A stretch of DNA of 53,139 nt from Oscillospiraceae bacterium (GTDB lineage: Bacteria; Bacillota; Clostridia; Oscillospirales; Oscillospiraceae). A program made the position numbers and the translations under genes. The DNA is taken from the NCBI GenBank assembly GCA_902795345.1, contig CADBKO010000020.1:1-53139 (forward strand), in the 5' to 3' direction. The notes under the pieces were generated by a model, which was not told the DNA's origin, ran no database searches, and saw only the letters and a list, made by a program, of their open reading frames with translations. Below are positions 25,700 to 33,736 of the stretch, piece by piece (the stretch's first letter is position 1; every line of letters starts with the position of its first letter).

Positions 25700-26943
25700 T
25701 TTTCAACCACCGTTCCTCTCCCCTTTCCCGGAGCTTTTCCGATGCCGTGGTAAACAAACAGCAGTATCGCTGTGCTCACCACCATCATCCCGGCAAACAA
25801 CAGGTAAGAGGACTTGTACTCACCGGTGTGATCGGCGATCAGTCCAGGTACGACGGTAAAAACTATTCCGCCGAAGTTGTAGAAGATCTGCATCCAGCGC
25901 AGCGTCTTCGGATAACTCTCCGCAGAGGAAAAATCCGCTGCCCAAAGCGGCGGTCCCACATTGAAAACGGAAGCTCCGAAGCCCAGGAAGCAAGCCAGGG
26001 CAAAGCACCACAACATACGGGTTCCATCCATTCCGAAAACGCACAGACAGCCGACATCAAAGATGGCTATCAGAAGAACGCTGCACTTTTTCGCGCCGAT
26101 GCGGTCCGCGATCCCGCCGGAAACCAGCTTTCCGAACATCAGCGTCAGCCCGAAAAGCGAAACGACCCTGGCCGCTGTCTCCACACCGTAGCCGCTCGAA
26201 ACGGCCAGCACGGAGATGTGCCCGGAAAACGCCAGTCCCGCTCCCCCGTTCAGCAGCATCATGACCGCCAGCAGCCCCAGCATGGTTTTCGAAAGCTCCC
26301 CGGCATCGGATCGGGCAGAGCCGGACGCTGTCCGCTTTCCCCCGCCGTATGGCATAAGGCCCATATCCTCCGGCGTGTCACGAACAATCAGGAACACGAC
26401 GACGGCGCTGAGTGTCATGAACCCCGCCTGCAGCAAAAATGCCGCGCGCAGGGAGAAATGCTGGATCACTGATGTGAGCAGCGGCGAGAGTACCATGGTC
26501 GCAAGTCCCGACCCGGCGGAGCTGATCCCCAATGCAAGTCCAAGACGGGCGGAGAACCAGCGGTTCATCAGCAGAGACACCGGGTAGACACTGCCCGCAC
26601 CGTAGGCGACGCCCGCGAGAGCCGCGCCGGCATAGTACACAGCCGGTCCGCCGCCTACGGCAAAGATAAGCGCTGCGGCAGCGCCCACCAGCGACGCGAT
26701 CAGAATACCCCGGCGCAGCGACAATTTCCGGTAGAATACGCCGACAAAAAAGGTGGTGATAAACGAGAACAGGCAGCGGACGGAGAGGATGGAGCTGCCC
26801 GCACCGCCGCTGATCCCGGTGGCTTCGATAAAGGGAAGATAGATGGTAAGGATGTTGCTGCACAGGCCCATGTTGCACAGAAACAGCCACAGTCCCGCGA
26901 TGCAGATCACCCATGCGTAGTGTACGCTCCCCTTTCGGATCAT
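25696..26943 (-). CDS. MFS transporter
   Basis: A 415-aa major facilitator with about 12 membrane spans, in the style of the oxalate/formate antiporter and monocarboxylate branch (YAWVICIAGLWLFLCNMG at the start). The loop 2-3 region has FYRKLSLRRGIL, and ADRIGAKKC lies in the second half, both typical charged MFS loops. Substrate unknown; its operon partners suggest an organic acid or the product of the hydrolase/reductases. It overlaps the hydrolase gene by four bases upstream and the reductase gene by four bases downstream. Confidence 0.88.
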   Translation of the reverse strand: MIRKGSVHYAWVICIAGLWLFLCNMGLCSNILTIYLPFIEATGISGGAGSSILSVRCLFSFITTFFVGVFYRKLSLRRGILIASLVGAAAALIFAVGGGPAVYYAGAALAGVAYGAGSVYPVSLLMNRWFSARLGLALGISSAGSGLATMVLSPLLTSVIQHFSLRAAFLLQAGFMTLSAVVVFLIVRDTPEDMGLMPYGGGKRTASGSARSDAGELSKTMLGLLAVMMLLNGGAGLAFSGHISVLAVSSGYGVETAARVVSLFGLTLMFGKLVSGGIADRIGAKKCSVLLIAIFDVGCLCVFGMDGTRMLWCFALACFLGFGASVFNVGPPLWAADFSSAESYPKTLRWMQIFYNFGGIVFTVVPGLIADHTGEYKSSYLLFAGMMVVSTAILLFVYHGIGKAPGKGRGTVVEK

Positions 26944-27941
26944 TTCAGATTTCCGGCAAAGAAGCCTTCCAGCTTGTCGAACGGGATGGCGTCCTTGCCG
27001 CCGCCGTCGTAGAGGTCGGTGTGGCTCGCGCCGGGGATGATGAGGAGTTCCTTATTCCCGGCATACTTGCTGTCCTTCACCATGTTCGCAAAAGCGTCCT
27101 TGCCGAAATAGCAGGAGTGCGCCTTCTCGCCATGAACGATCAGGACGGCGCTCCGGATCTCATGGGAGTACTGAAGGATCGGCTGATTCATGAAGGACTC
27201 GCAGCCGATCACGTTCCAGCCGCCGTTGGAATTGAGAGAGCGGGGATGATAGCCGCGGGGGGTCTTGTAGTAATCATAGTAGTCCTTCACAAAGAACGGC
27301 GCGTCCTCCGGCAGAGGATCGACGACGCCGCCGCCGAGCTTATATTCGCCTGCCTTGAGGTCCTCGATCCGCTGGGCGCACATGGCGGCTCTTTTCTGAT
27401 AGCGGGCTTCTTCGCTGTCTTCACTGTCGAAATAACCCTTTGCGTTGACACGGGTCATATCGTACATGGTCATGGCCGCAGTCGCCTTGATGCGGGTATC
27501 CAGCGCCGCCGTATTGATGGCCATGCCTCCCCAACCGCAGATACCGATGATGCCGATCCGGTCCGCATCGACCTTCTCATGAAGGGAAAGGAAGTCCACC
27601 GCCGCCATAAAGTCCTCGGTGTTGATGTCCGGGGAGGCCATGTAACGCACATTCCCGCCGCTCTCACCGGTGAAGGAGGGATCAAAGGCGATCGTCAGGA
27701 ATCCGCGCTCCGCCATCGTCTGGGCATACAAGCCGGAGCACTGTTCCTTGACTGCGCCAAAGGGGCCGGAGACTGCGATCGCAGGAAGCCTGCCCTCCCC
27801 ATTCTTCGGTACATACATATCCGCCGCCAGCGTAATGCCGTAGCGGTTCACAAAGGTCACCTTGCTGTGTTCGACTTTTTCGCTTTTGGGGAATGTTTTG
27901 TCCCATTCCTGGGTCAGAATCAGTTTTTCTTTTGTGATCAT
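26940..27941 (-). CDS. Alpha/beta hydrolase with Cys nucleophile
   Basis: A 333-aa alpha/beta hydrolase of the dienelactone hydrolase/YcjY-like group. The nucleophile elbow is GICGWGG, so Cys135 replaces the usual Ser, as in dienelactone hydrolase. The oxyanion region is AIAVSGPFGAVKEQ, and GASHTDLYD supplies the catalytic His near residue 310. No signal peptide. Likely acts on an ester, lactone or thioester; the true substrate is unknown. It follows the small helical protein by 18 bases and overlaps the MFS gene by four. Confidence 0.85.
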   Translation of the reverse strand: MITKEKLILTQEWDKTFPKSEKVEHSKVTFVNRYGITLAADMYVPKNGEGRLPAIAVSGPFGAVKEQCSGLYAQTMAERGFLTIAFDPSFTGESGGNVRYMASPDINTEDFMAAVDFLSLHEKVDADRIGIIGICGWGGMAINTAALDTRIKATAAMTMYDMTRVNAKGYFDSEDSEEARYQKRAAMCAQRIEDLKAGEYKLGGGVVDPLPEDAPFFVKDYYDYYKTPRGYHPRSLNSNGGWNVIGCESFMNQPILQYSHEIRSAVLIVHGEKAHSCYFGKDAFANMVKDSKYAGNKELLIIPGASHTDLYDGGGKDAIPFDKLEGFFAGNLK

Positions 27942-27959
27942 GTGAAATACCTTCCCTTC

Positions 27960-28190
27960 TTAGCTCTCGTTCATAGCCTTTCCGGTCCGACGGATCAGAT
28001 AGTCGATACGATCAACCCGTTTCTGGCTTGCATGCAGTTGCTCCAGCAAATCACATCTGCATTGCCGAAGATATAGAATCAACTCCTCCGAACGCCCCGT
28101 CCTGAATAGCTTCTCCGCTTTTTCAACGTCAGTCGCCCCAAAACCGACATCGGTCAGTCCTGAAATGATGTCGCTCAAAGCATTATCCAT
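27960..28190 (-). CDS. Small helical protein, conserved hypothetical
   Basis: A 76-aa protein from the ATG at 28190, chosen because AAAGGA stands eight bases before it; an ATG at 28241 lacks such a site. It is predicted all-helical, with the pattern LILYLRQCRCDLLEQLH followed by SQKRVDRIDYLIR. I recall similar small proteins with an LRxxRCxLLxxxHxxQ core encoded beside regulators and redox genes in gut Firmicutes, but know no function. It is the first gene of the operon divergent from lysR. Confidence 0.7.
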   Translation of the reverse strand: MDNALSDIISGLTDVGFGATDVEKAEKLFRTGRSEELILYLRQCRCDLLEQLHASQKRVDRIDYLIRRTGKAMNES

Positions 28191-28240
28191 TTTCTGATCC
28201 TTTCGCTTGTGTTCTCTGTTTTCAAGCTCATTGTAATCCA

Positions 28241-28269
28241 TTGATTTCCGTCTCGCTAATGGTTATAAT
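28241..28269 (+). promoter_or_regulatory. Predicted promoter of the lysR-type gene
   Basis: TTGATT (28241-28246) and TATAAT (28264-28269), 17 bases apart. The transcript would start at about 28,276, right before the inverted repeat at 28278-28300. Confidence 0.6.
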
Positions 28270-28277
28270 GAATAACA

Positions 28278-28300
28278 TGATATTCTTTCTCGGAATATCA
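28278..28300. promoter_or_regulatory. Perfect inverted repeat, likely LysR-type operator
   Basis: TGATATTC (28278-28285) and GAATATCA (28293-28300) form perfect 8-base arms around a 7-base centre. This fits the T-N11-A class of LysR-type binding sites, and its place in the divergent gap suggests control of both lysR and the minus-strand operon. Confidence 0.6.
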
Positions 28301-28326
28301 TCCGAATGCTCGCAGGAGGACTCAAA

Positions 28327-29205
28327 ATGGAAATCAGAACCTTACGGTATTTTCTCGCAGTGGCGAGAGAAGAGAATATGACAAAAGCTGCGGATATTCT
28401 GCATGTCACCCAGCCAACGCTGTCCAAAACGATGAAGTCACTGGAGGATGAGCTTGGAAAGAAACTGTTCACACGCCATAGCTTCAGTATCGCTTTGACA
28501 GATGAAGGGATGCTGCTGCGAGACCGCGCAGAAGACCTCGTGATGATGGCAGACAAGATTGAAAAAGAGTTTCTGTCCCTCGACAGTATTACGGGCGGCG
28601 AACTGTATCTTGGCCTTGCGGAATCCTATCATATCCGCTATTTGGCCAGAGAGATTCACAGCCTCAAAGAGCGTTATCCGGGTCTGCAATACCACATCAC
28701 CAGCGGAGATACGGAGCAGGTAACGGAAAAGCTGGATAAGGGGCTGCTGGACTTTGCTGTTGTCTGCGAACTGCCCGACACGCGGAAGTATTCCTACGTC
28801 CAGTTCCCGGAGCCGGACGTCTGGGGACTTGTCTTGCCCGCTGAAGATCCGCTTACAAAAAAGGAGACCATCGACTTTGATGATCTCCTTGGCCTTCCTC
28901 TGTTCTGCTCCGAGCAGTCGTGGAAAAATGACATCCCCCGCTGGTGCGGAGTACGCAGCGCCGAGCTTAGATTGGAAGGGTCTTTCCGTCTTGCTTACAA
29001 TGCCTCGATGTTTGTAAAAGAGAATCTCGGCTATTTGCTTACCTTTGAGCATCTCATCGACACTTCAACTGACAGCGGGCTCGTATTTCGCCCCCTGTCG
29101 CCGCGTTTGGAAACAAAGCTGTTTCTGATTTGGAACAAGTACCAGACCTTTACACCGATCGCCGACTTATTCCAACAGCAGATTCGTGCGGCTTTTGGTC
29201 GTTAA
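28327..29205 (+). CDS. LysR-family transcriptional regulator
   Basis: A 292-aa LysR-type regulator. The N-terminal winged helix-turn-helix is plain (RTLRYFLAVAREENMTKAAD, then TQPTLSKTMKSLEDELG). The remainder is a type 2 periplasmic-binding-like effector domain. AGGAGG precedes the ATG at 28327. It is divergently placed from the five-gene redox operon, with a perfect inverted repeat between them, so it most likely controls that operon in response to an unknown ligand. Its base composition is clearly less GC-rich than that of the housekeeping genes. Confidence 0.93.
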   Translation: MEIRTLRYFLAVAREENMTKAADILHVTQPTLSKTMKSLEDELGKKLFTRHSFSIALTDEGMLLRDRAEDLVMMADKIEKEFLSLDSITGGELYLGLAESYHIRYLAREIHSLKERYPGLQYHITSGDTEQVTEKLDKGLLDFAVVCELPDTRKYSYVQFPEPDVWGLVLPAEDPLTKKETIDFDDLLGLPLFCSEQSWKNDIPRWCGVRSAELRLEGSFRLAYNASMFVKENLGYLLTFEHLIDTSTDSGLVFRPLSPRLETKLFLIWNKYQTFTPIADLFQQQIRAAFGR

Positions 29206-29231
29206 GGAGATTACTTAAAAAGAAATGACAG

Positions 29232-29302
29232 TGACAGTGGGGACGGTTCTCATTGACACCATTCGGCAGGACAGGCGTCGGCGAGGACCGTCCCCAATGA
29301 CA
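29232..29302. repeat. REP-like long inverted repeat
   Basis: Arms of 20 bases at 29232-29251 and 29283-29302 share the core GGGGACGGT and TGACA/TGTCA edges, with few mismatches. From memory, GGGGACGGTTCTC-type palindromes occur as dispersed repeats, often tied to Y1 (REP-associated) transposases in clostridia. No transposase is present here. It also sits between convergent lysR and lysS copy 2, where it could end transcription. Confidence 0.6.
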
Positions 29303-29316
29303 TTTTGCCCGTTTGT

Positions 29317-29790
29317 TTAATACAGCTTCGCGCCGGCGGGGATGTGAGGATCGACCATCAGAAGATGGAGCTTTTCTTCCTCCCCTTCCTTGTGAACGGC
29401 GCTGAGAAGCATACCGCAGGATTCGATGCCCATCATGGCTCTGGGGGGCAGATTCGTGATGGCGATGCAGGTCTTGCCGATCAGCTCTTCCGGCTCATAA
29501 TAGGCGTGGATTCCGCTCAAAATCGTCCGATTCTCGCCGGAACCATCATCAAGCGTAAACTGTAAGTGTTTTTTGGACTTCTTCACAGCCTGGCAGTCCA
29601 GCACCTTCACGGCGCGGAAATCGCTCTTGGAGAAGGTGTCAAAATCCACCTGATCCTGGAACAGAGGCTCAATGACCACATTGGAGAAGTCGATCTTCTC
29701 CGGCTCGGCGGGTGCTTCGGGCGCGGCTGCGGCAGGGGCGGCCTCCGCCTTTTCTTCCTTTTTCGGCATGTCCAGGGGCTTCATTGTGGG
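29317..29790 (-). pseudogene. Truncated lysS 3' end, copy 2 (complete tRNA-binding domain)
   Basis: About 157 codons matching lysS from PTMKPLDMPKK to the terminal KLY, including the Ala/Pro/Glu-rich linker and a complete OB-fold tRNA-binding domain (IDFSNVVIEPLF, SDFRAVKVLDCQ, CIAITNLPPRAMMG). It stops at TAA rather than TGA. An in-frame ATG upstream at 29835 or Met codons within the match (TMKPLDM) could permit a free tRNA-binding protein like Trbp111, but no strong ribosome-binding site is evident. More likely a displaced remnant from insertion of cassette B. Confidence 0.88.
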
Positions 29791-30050
29791 GACAAACACT
29801 GCATACAGGCGGCAGCGTCCTGTAGCAAGCTGCATTCAACTGTATCATGCGTTCTCCCGCATGACCGTGCCCTGTTACTAACTGAAACCCACGATAACGA
29901 ACGGCAAAATGGCGTATGATTCGGTGCACTGGTGTACGCCGGTTCATGCAGACAGCGGGAACTATAACGAAAGGTTCTTTCGGTTTATAAAGAGATACCA
30001 TCTTGATCTGACGTCTACCATGTGACACAACAGGCCATTTGCAAAACGAT
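29791..30050. other. Unassigned junction sequence
   Basis: About 260 bases between the lysS copy 2 breakpoint and the end of the MATE-fusion gene. No gene, clear terminator or repeat could be recognised. It holds the left junction of cassette B. Confidence 0.45.
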
Positions 30051-31853
30051 TCAGGAATAGTTTCTCTGAGTCTTGACAGTAATAATGATATTATTGATTC
30101 CCAGCGCGGTATTGTACTCCACCTCATCCGCAACGGAACGCACGATCGTTTTTCCCAGCGCCTCAAGGTCGATCGGTTCCGTTTTTTCCTCGTAGAAAAG
30201 CGGGTTGAAAAGCTTTCCGTAGTTTCGGATACGAATGCGTATACAGTCGCTTTCCAGTGTTACGAACAGGTTTGTATTAGTTCGCATCTTTTTATTCCGC
30301 TGCACCGGAAGAAGTGCGATGATCTCTTCAATACTGAGCGATACCGACTGAGCGGTCTTCCTTTCATAATCATGCTGTATCAGATAATCATATACCTCTC
30401 TGGCATATCGTGCGCCCTCGGCCGGATCGCGCGGGGACACATTGAGGCTTGAATCCTCTTTGTCAAAGAAGCTTTGAGGAAGCAGCAGCAGCATATCTGT
30501 CGGCCTGCGGCATCTGCCATTTCTGATTCTCGACCAGAGCAGCGTACCAATAACGGCAAGGGCGCTCCCTGCGGGGATCGAAGCCCATACACCCCTGCAT
30601 CCAAAAAGCAGTCCCAGAAGGAATGCTGCGCCGGTCGGCAAAATGAACTCCCCGAACACATTGAAAAAGGCGGTAAGACCGAGCCTTCCCAAGCTTCTGA
30701 CATAAAAGGAATAATAGAACTTCAAAAAATCAATGCAGAAACAGATCGCATAAAGACGCAACAGATAAACCGCTTCCGGCAAGACGCTGCTCGTACCATA
30801 GAGCGAAAGGATCGGTTCAGCAAATACCGCAACGAGCCCTCCCAGCACGATCCCCAGGACAAGACTGTATTCCAGTCCTGTCCGAACAGATTGCCGCATT
30901 CCCCGGACGTTGCTTTCGGCGTACATGGTCCCTGAGATCAGCAAATGCGCGGCGCCCAGGCCTAGGCAGGCGCAGATCATGATATTTTTGACATTGCAGA
31001 ACATGGAATAAGCCGCCAGTTCCTGTCCGCCGAAAAGGAAAATGATGATGCGGATGATCGCAGTAAAGTACAGCCATTTCATAGCCTGCCCCAAAACCGT
31101 CGGCAGGCTGCGCCGGAGGAACACGATCAGCCAGCGCACGGGCTTGATCTTACTCACGAAACGGAAGCTGTTGAAAGGTTTAAGGAAATGGACAGATAAC
31201 ACGGCTGCCGCACAGTAATTGCTGATCGACGTCATCAGGCCGATACCGAGCATACCCATATGCAGGACATATACATTCAGCAGATCTCCGGCTATGTTGA
31301 CAGCGATCATTACAAGAGACGCAGTCACAATCCTTTTTCTGTCTCCGTCCAGCGGCATGACCGATGCAAGAAAAGCAACGGTAAGCTGAGCCGGCACACC
31401 GATGGCAAGTCCTCGGATATACTCGGCTGTGACCGCATGGAGCTCCCCGGAGGACGCAGCCGCGCCAAGTACCGCCGCCGTCTGTCCCGAAAACAACAAG
31501 AGGGCCGCCGTGATAACTGCCGACATCATACCGATTAAGATCATGCTTGCAGAAAAGATCTCGTTGACCCGCTGCTGTTCACCTTTGGACAGAGCGAGAG
31601 AGCATTCCAGCTGCGAACCGATAGAGAAGATGCTCCCCAGCGTTATCAGGAAAAATACCAACTGATAGACTATCCCGGTTGAACTCAGACATATTTCACC
31701 GTAAAAGCGGCCCACGACAAATGAATCGAAGAGTGTTGCCGCATTGGTCATGAGCTGATTAATAAACATGGCCTGAAAAATGTCAGCCATTACTCTGCGT
31801 ATTACCGCATCTGGTTCAGATGTGGTTTTTTGGATGAAACAGCTCTCCGTCAT
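30051..31853 (-). CDS. MATE transporter fused to a GHKL/HATPase-like domain
   Basis: A 600-aa protein. Residues about 20-455 are a 12-span MATE-type flippase/efflux protein (early spans FINQLMTNAATLFDSFVVGR; central IRGLAIGVPAQL). After a short linker, residues about 475-600 resemble the anti-sigma-factor type of ATP-binding domain: SLSIEEIIALL in the place of the N box, IRIRNYGKLFNP like the G1 box and TALGINNIIIT like the G2 region. The N box lacks the usual Asn, so ATP binding is uncertain. It starts 15 bases after the ABC substrate-binding gene, as the fourth gene of that operon; the ribosome-binding site is weak. No kinase or phosphatase partner is adjacent. Confidence 0.8.
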   Translation of the reverse strand: MTESCFIQKTTSEPDAVIRRVMADIFQAMFINQLMTNAATLFDSFVVGRFYGEICLSSTGIVYQLVFFLITLGSIFSIGSQLECSLALSKGEQQRVNEIFSASMILIGMMSAVITAALLLFSGQTAAVLGAAASSGELHAVTAEYIRGLAIGVPAQLTVAFLASVMPLDGDRKRIVTASLVMIAVNIAGDLLNVYVLHMGMLGIGLMTSISNYCAAAVLSVHFLKPFNSFRFVSKIKPVRWLIVFLRRSLPTVLGQAMKWLYFTAIIRIIIFLFGGQELAAYSMFCNVKNIMICACLGLGAAHLLISGTMYAESNVRGMRQSVRTGLEYSLVLGIVLGGLVAVFAEPILSLYGTSSVLPEAVYLLRLYAICFCIDFLKFYYSFYVRSLGRLGLTAFFNVFGEFILPTGAAFLLGLLFGCRGVWASIPAGSALAVIGTLLWSRIRNGRCRRPTDMLLLLPQSFFDKEDSSLNVSPRDPAEGARYAREVYDYLIQHDYERKTAQSVSLSIEEIIALLPVQRNKKMRTNTNLFVTLESDCIRIRIRNYGKLFNPLFYEEKTEPIDLEALGKTIVRSVADEVEYNTALGINNIIITVKTQRNYS

Positions 31854-31868
31854 TGGTCGAATACCATC

Positions 31869-32870
31869 TTATCCCCTGGCTTTCTCCGCCCAGGTGTTAT
31901 CGACGATTGTTTGAAAATCGACATGCTCTTTCAGTTCTCCGGCTTCCTGCATCACTGCCTGCAGCCGATCAAGGGCCTCAGGCTGCATGCAAAGGCTGCC
32001 GTTCCATGCGTCAATGTCCTTATACCGCTGAACTACATCAGCCAGCACTTCGACGGATGTTCCCGGAAACTGCGGACTGATCATTTGCGCGGCTTCCTGC
32101 GCGCTGTGCGAGAATACCCATTCGATCCCTCTGGTCAGAGCTGCGGTGAACCGGCTTACTTTGCCATCTTGGTCCTTCAGGTAACTCTGCTTTGCAAAAA
32201 AAGCCGTATAAGGGATCTCTCCGCTTTCCTCCCCGATGGAGGCCAGAACATACCCGTTATGCGCGGATTCTGTTTCCGTTGCTGTCGGCTCAAACATGGT
32301 CACATAATCGCCTGTCCCGCCTATGAAAGCGCCCGCCATCATGTCAAACTGCACAGAAGTATCAACAGTCACATCCACGCCGGGCTGCAGTCCCTTTTGC
32401 TTCAGCACGTATTCCAGTGTCATTTCCGGAACGCCGCCTTTTCTTCCGCCAAGGATCGTTTTCCCAGCCAGGTCCTCCCAGTGAAACTCCTCATCGGTGC
32501 GGCCAATCAGGAAAGAACCGTCGCGTTTCGTGAGCTGTCCGAAGATTTTCGGGTAATCCTTCTGTCCTTCCAGGCAGGTATAGATGCAGGCCTCCGGTCC
32601 GGCAAAGCCGATATCCGCTTGTCCGGTGATCACAGCGATCATCACTTTATCTGCCCCGCCTCCGTTAATCAGCTCTACCTCAAGCCCTTCATCCTTGAAG
32701 TATCCAAGCTCGATCGTGGCATACAGCGGTGCGTAAAACACAGAATGTGTCACTTCGCAAAGTCTGATTTTTGCGTCGTCTGTCGTTGTTTTTGCGCCGC
32801 AGCCGGCCACGGCGGTCGCCAGGCACAGTACAGAGGCAATGACTGCCAGTATCCTGCATGTTTTCTTCAT
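31869..32870 (-). CDS. ABC transporter substrate-binding lipoprotein (NMT1/SsuA-like)
   Basis: A 333-aa lipoprotein. Signal peptide and lipobox (VAGC, Cys near residue 24) precede an NMT1/ThiY/SsuA-like fold with ELGYFKDEGLEVELI, AVITGQADIGFAGPE and GKTILGGRKGG. The family binds sulfonates, nitrate, thiamine precursors or riboflavin; the ligand here is not decidable. I start at the ATG at 32870, because AAGGAG lies six bases before it and the signal peptide begins there; a longer form from 32918 would spoil the signal. Operon partner of the permease and ATPase genes. Confidence 0.9.
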   Translation of the reverse strand: MKKTCRILAVIASVLCLATAVAGCGAKTTTDDAKIRLCEVTHSVFYAPLYATIELGYFKDEGLEVELINGGGADKVMIAVITGQADIGFAGPEACIYTCLEGQKDYPKIFGQLTKRDGSFLIGRTDEEFHWEDLAGKTILGGRKGGVPEMTLEYVLKQKGLQPGVDVTVDTSVQFDMMAGAFIGGTGDYVTMFEPTATETESAHNGYVLASIGEESGEIPYTAFFAKQSYLKDQDGKVSRFTAALTRGIEWVFSHSAQEAAQMISPQFPGTSVEVLADVVQRYKDIDAWNGSLCMQPEALDRLQAVMQEAGELKEHVDFQTIVDNTWAEKARG

Positions 32871-32914
32871 TTCATTCTCCTTCTCGCGCAGAGTCGCTCC
32901 TTTGGTTCGATCGA

Positions 32915-33736
32915 TCATGAAAGAGCGAATCTTTTCCTGGTGGCTTTTTCAAGCAATACGATACCGGCGTGCATCATCATGGCGCAGACTGCCAGTACCG
33001 CCACGGAAGTCATGACAAGGTCCATTTTGAATACCTGCGACCCATAGACGATCAGATAGCCCAGGCCCGCCTTGGAAACCAGGAATTCCCCGGTGATAAC
33101 GCCCACCCAGGATAAGCCGATGTTGATTTTCAAGGCATTGACGATCGTCGAAAGATTCGCAGGCAGGACAAGCTTTTGGAAGATCTGCAGCCTGTTTGCG
33201 CCCAGCATCTTCATCAGCTTTACCTTTTCGGCATCCGTATGATGAAAGCCATTCAGCACATTCAATATGGTCACGATCAGGGAGATTGCGAGGGTCATTG
33301 CGATGATCGCGCCGGCGCCGGTACCGATGCATACGATGAAGATGGGACCGAGCGCTGTTTTCGGAAGCGCATTGAGGACCACCAGATACGGATCCAGCAC
33401 CTTCGATACGGTCGGGCTCCACCAAAGGACGACCGCAATCAGGATGCCGAGGATGGTTCCGCTCACAAAACCGGAAACCGTTTCCAGCACAGACGTACCG
33501 ATATGCTTCCACAGCTCGCCGGATACGGAAAGATCCTTCAATGCCGCAAGGATGCGGCTGGGGCTGCTGAACACGAAAGGATTGAGTATGCCATTGTCGG
33601 TCAGCACCTCCCACAAGACGATAAACAGGATCAGAACAGCGATCCGGGCCAGCCTGATTCCAAGTACTGACTGCTTCCGCTTGTGCAAATACTTGCTTCG
33701 CAGTTCTCTTTTCGCGGCATCATCAAACTCATCCAT
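32915..33736 (-). CDS. ABC transporter permease (SsuC/TauC type)
   Basis: A 273-aa inner-membrane permease with about six spans and the EAA-like loop KVKLMKMLGANRLQIFQKLV, where it contacts the ATPase. LVVLNALPKTALGPIFIV and ISWVGVI-type (here GLSWVGVITGEF) segments are typical of nitrate/sulfonate/taurine permeases. It overlaps the ATPase gene by eight bases. Confidence 0.92.
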   Translation of the reverse strand: MDEFDDAAKRELRSKYLHKRKQSVLGIRLARIAVLILFIVLWEVLTDNGILNPFVFSSPSRILAALKDLSVSGELWKHIGTSVLETVSGFVSGTILGILIAVVLWWSPTVSKVLDPYLVVLNALPKTALGPIFIVCIGTGAGAIIAMTLAISLIVTILNVLNGFHHTDAEKVKLMKMLGANRLQIFQKLVLPANLSTIVNALKINIGLSWVGVITGEFLVSKAGLGYLIVYGSQVFKMDLVMTSVAVLAVCAMMMHAGIVLLEKATRKRFALS

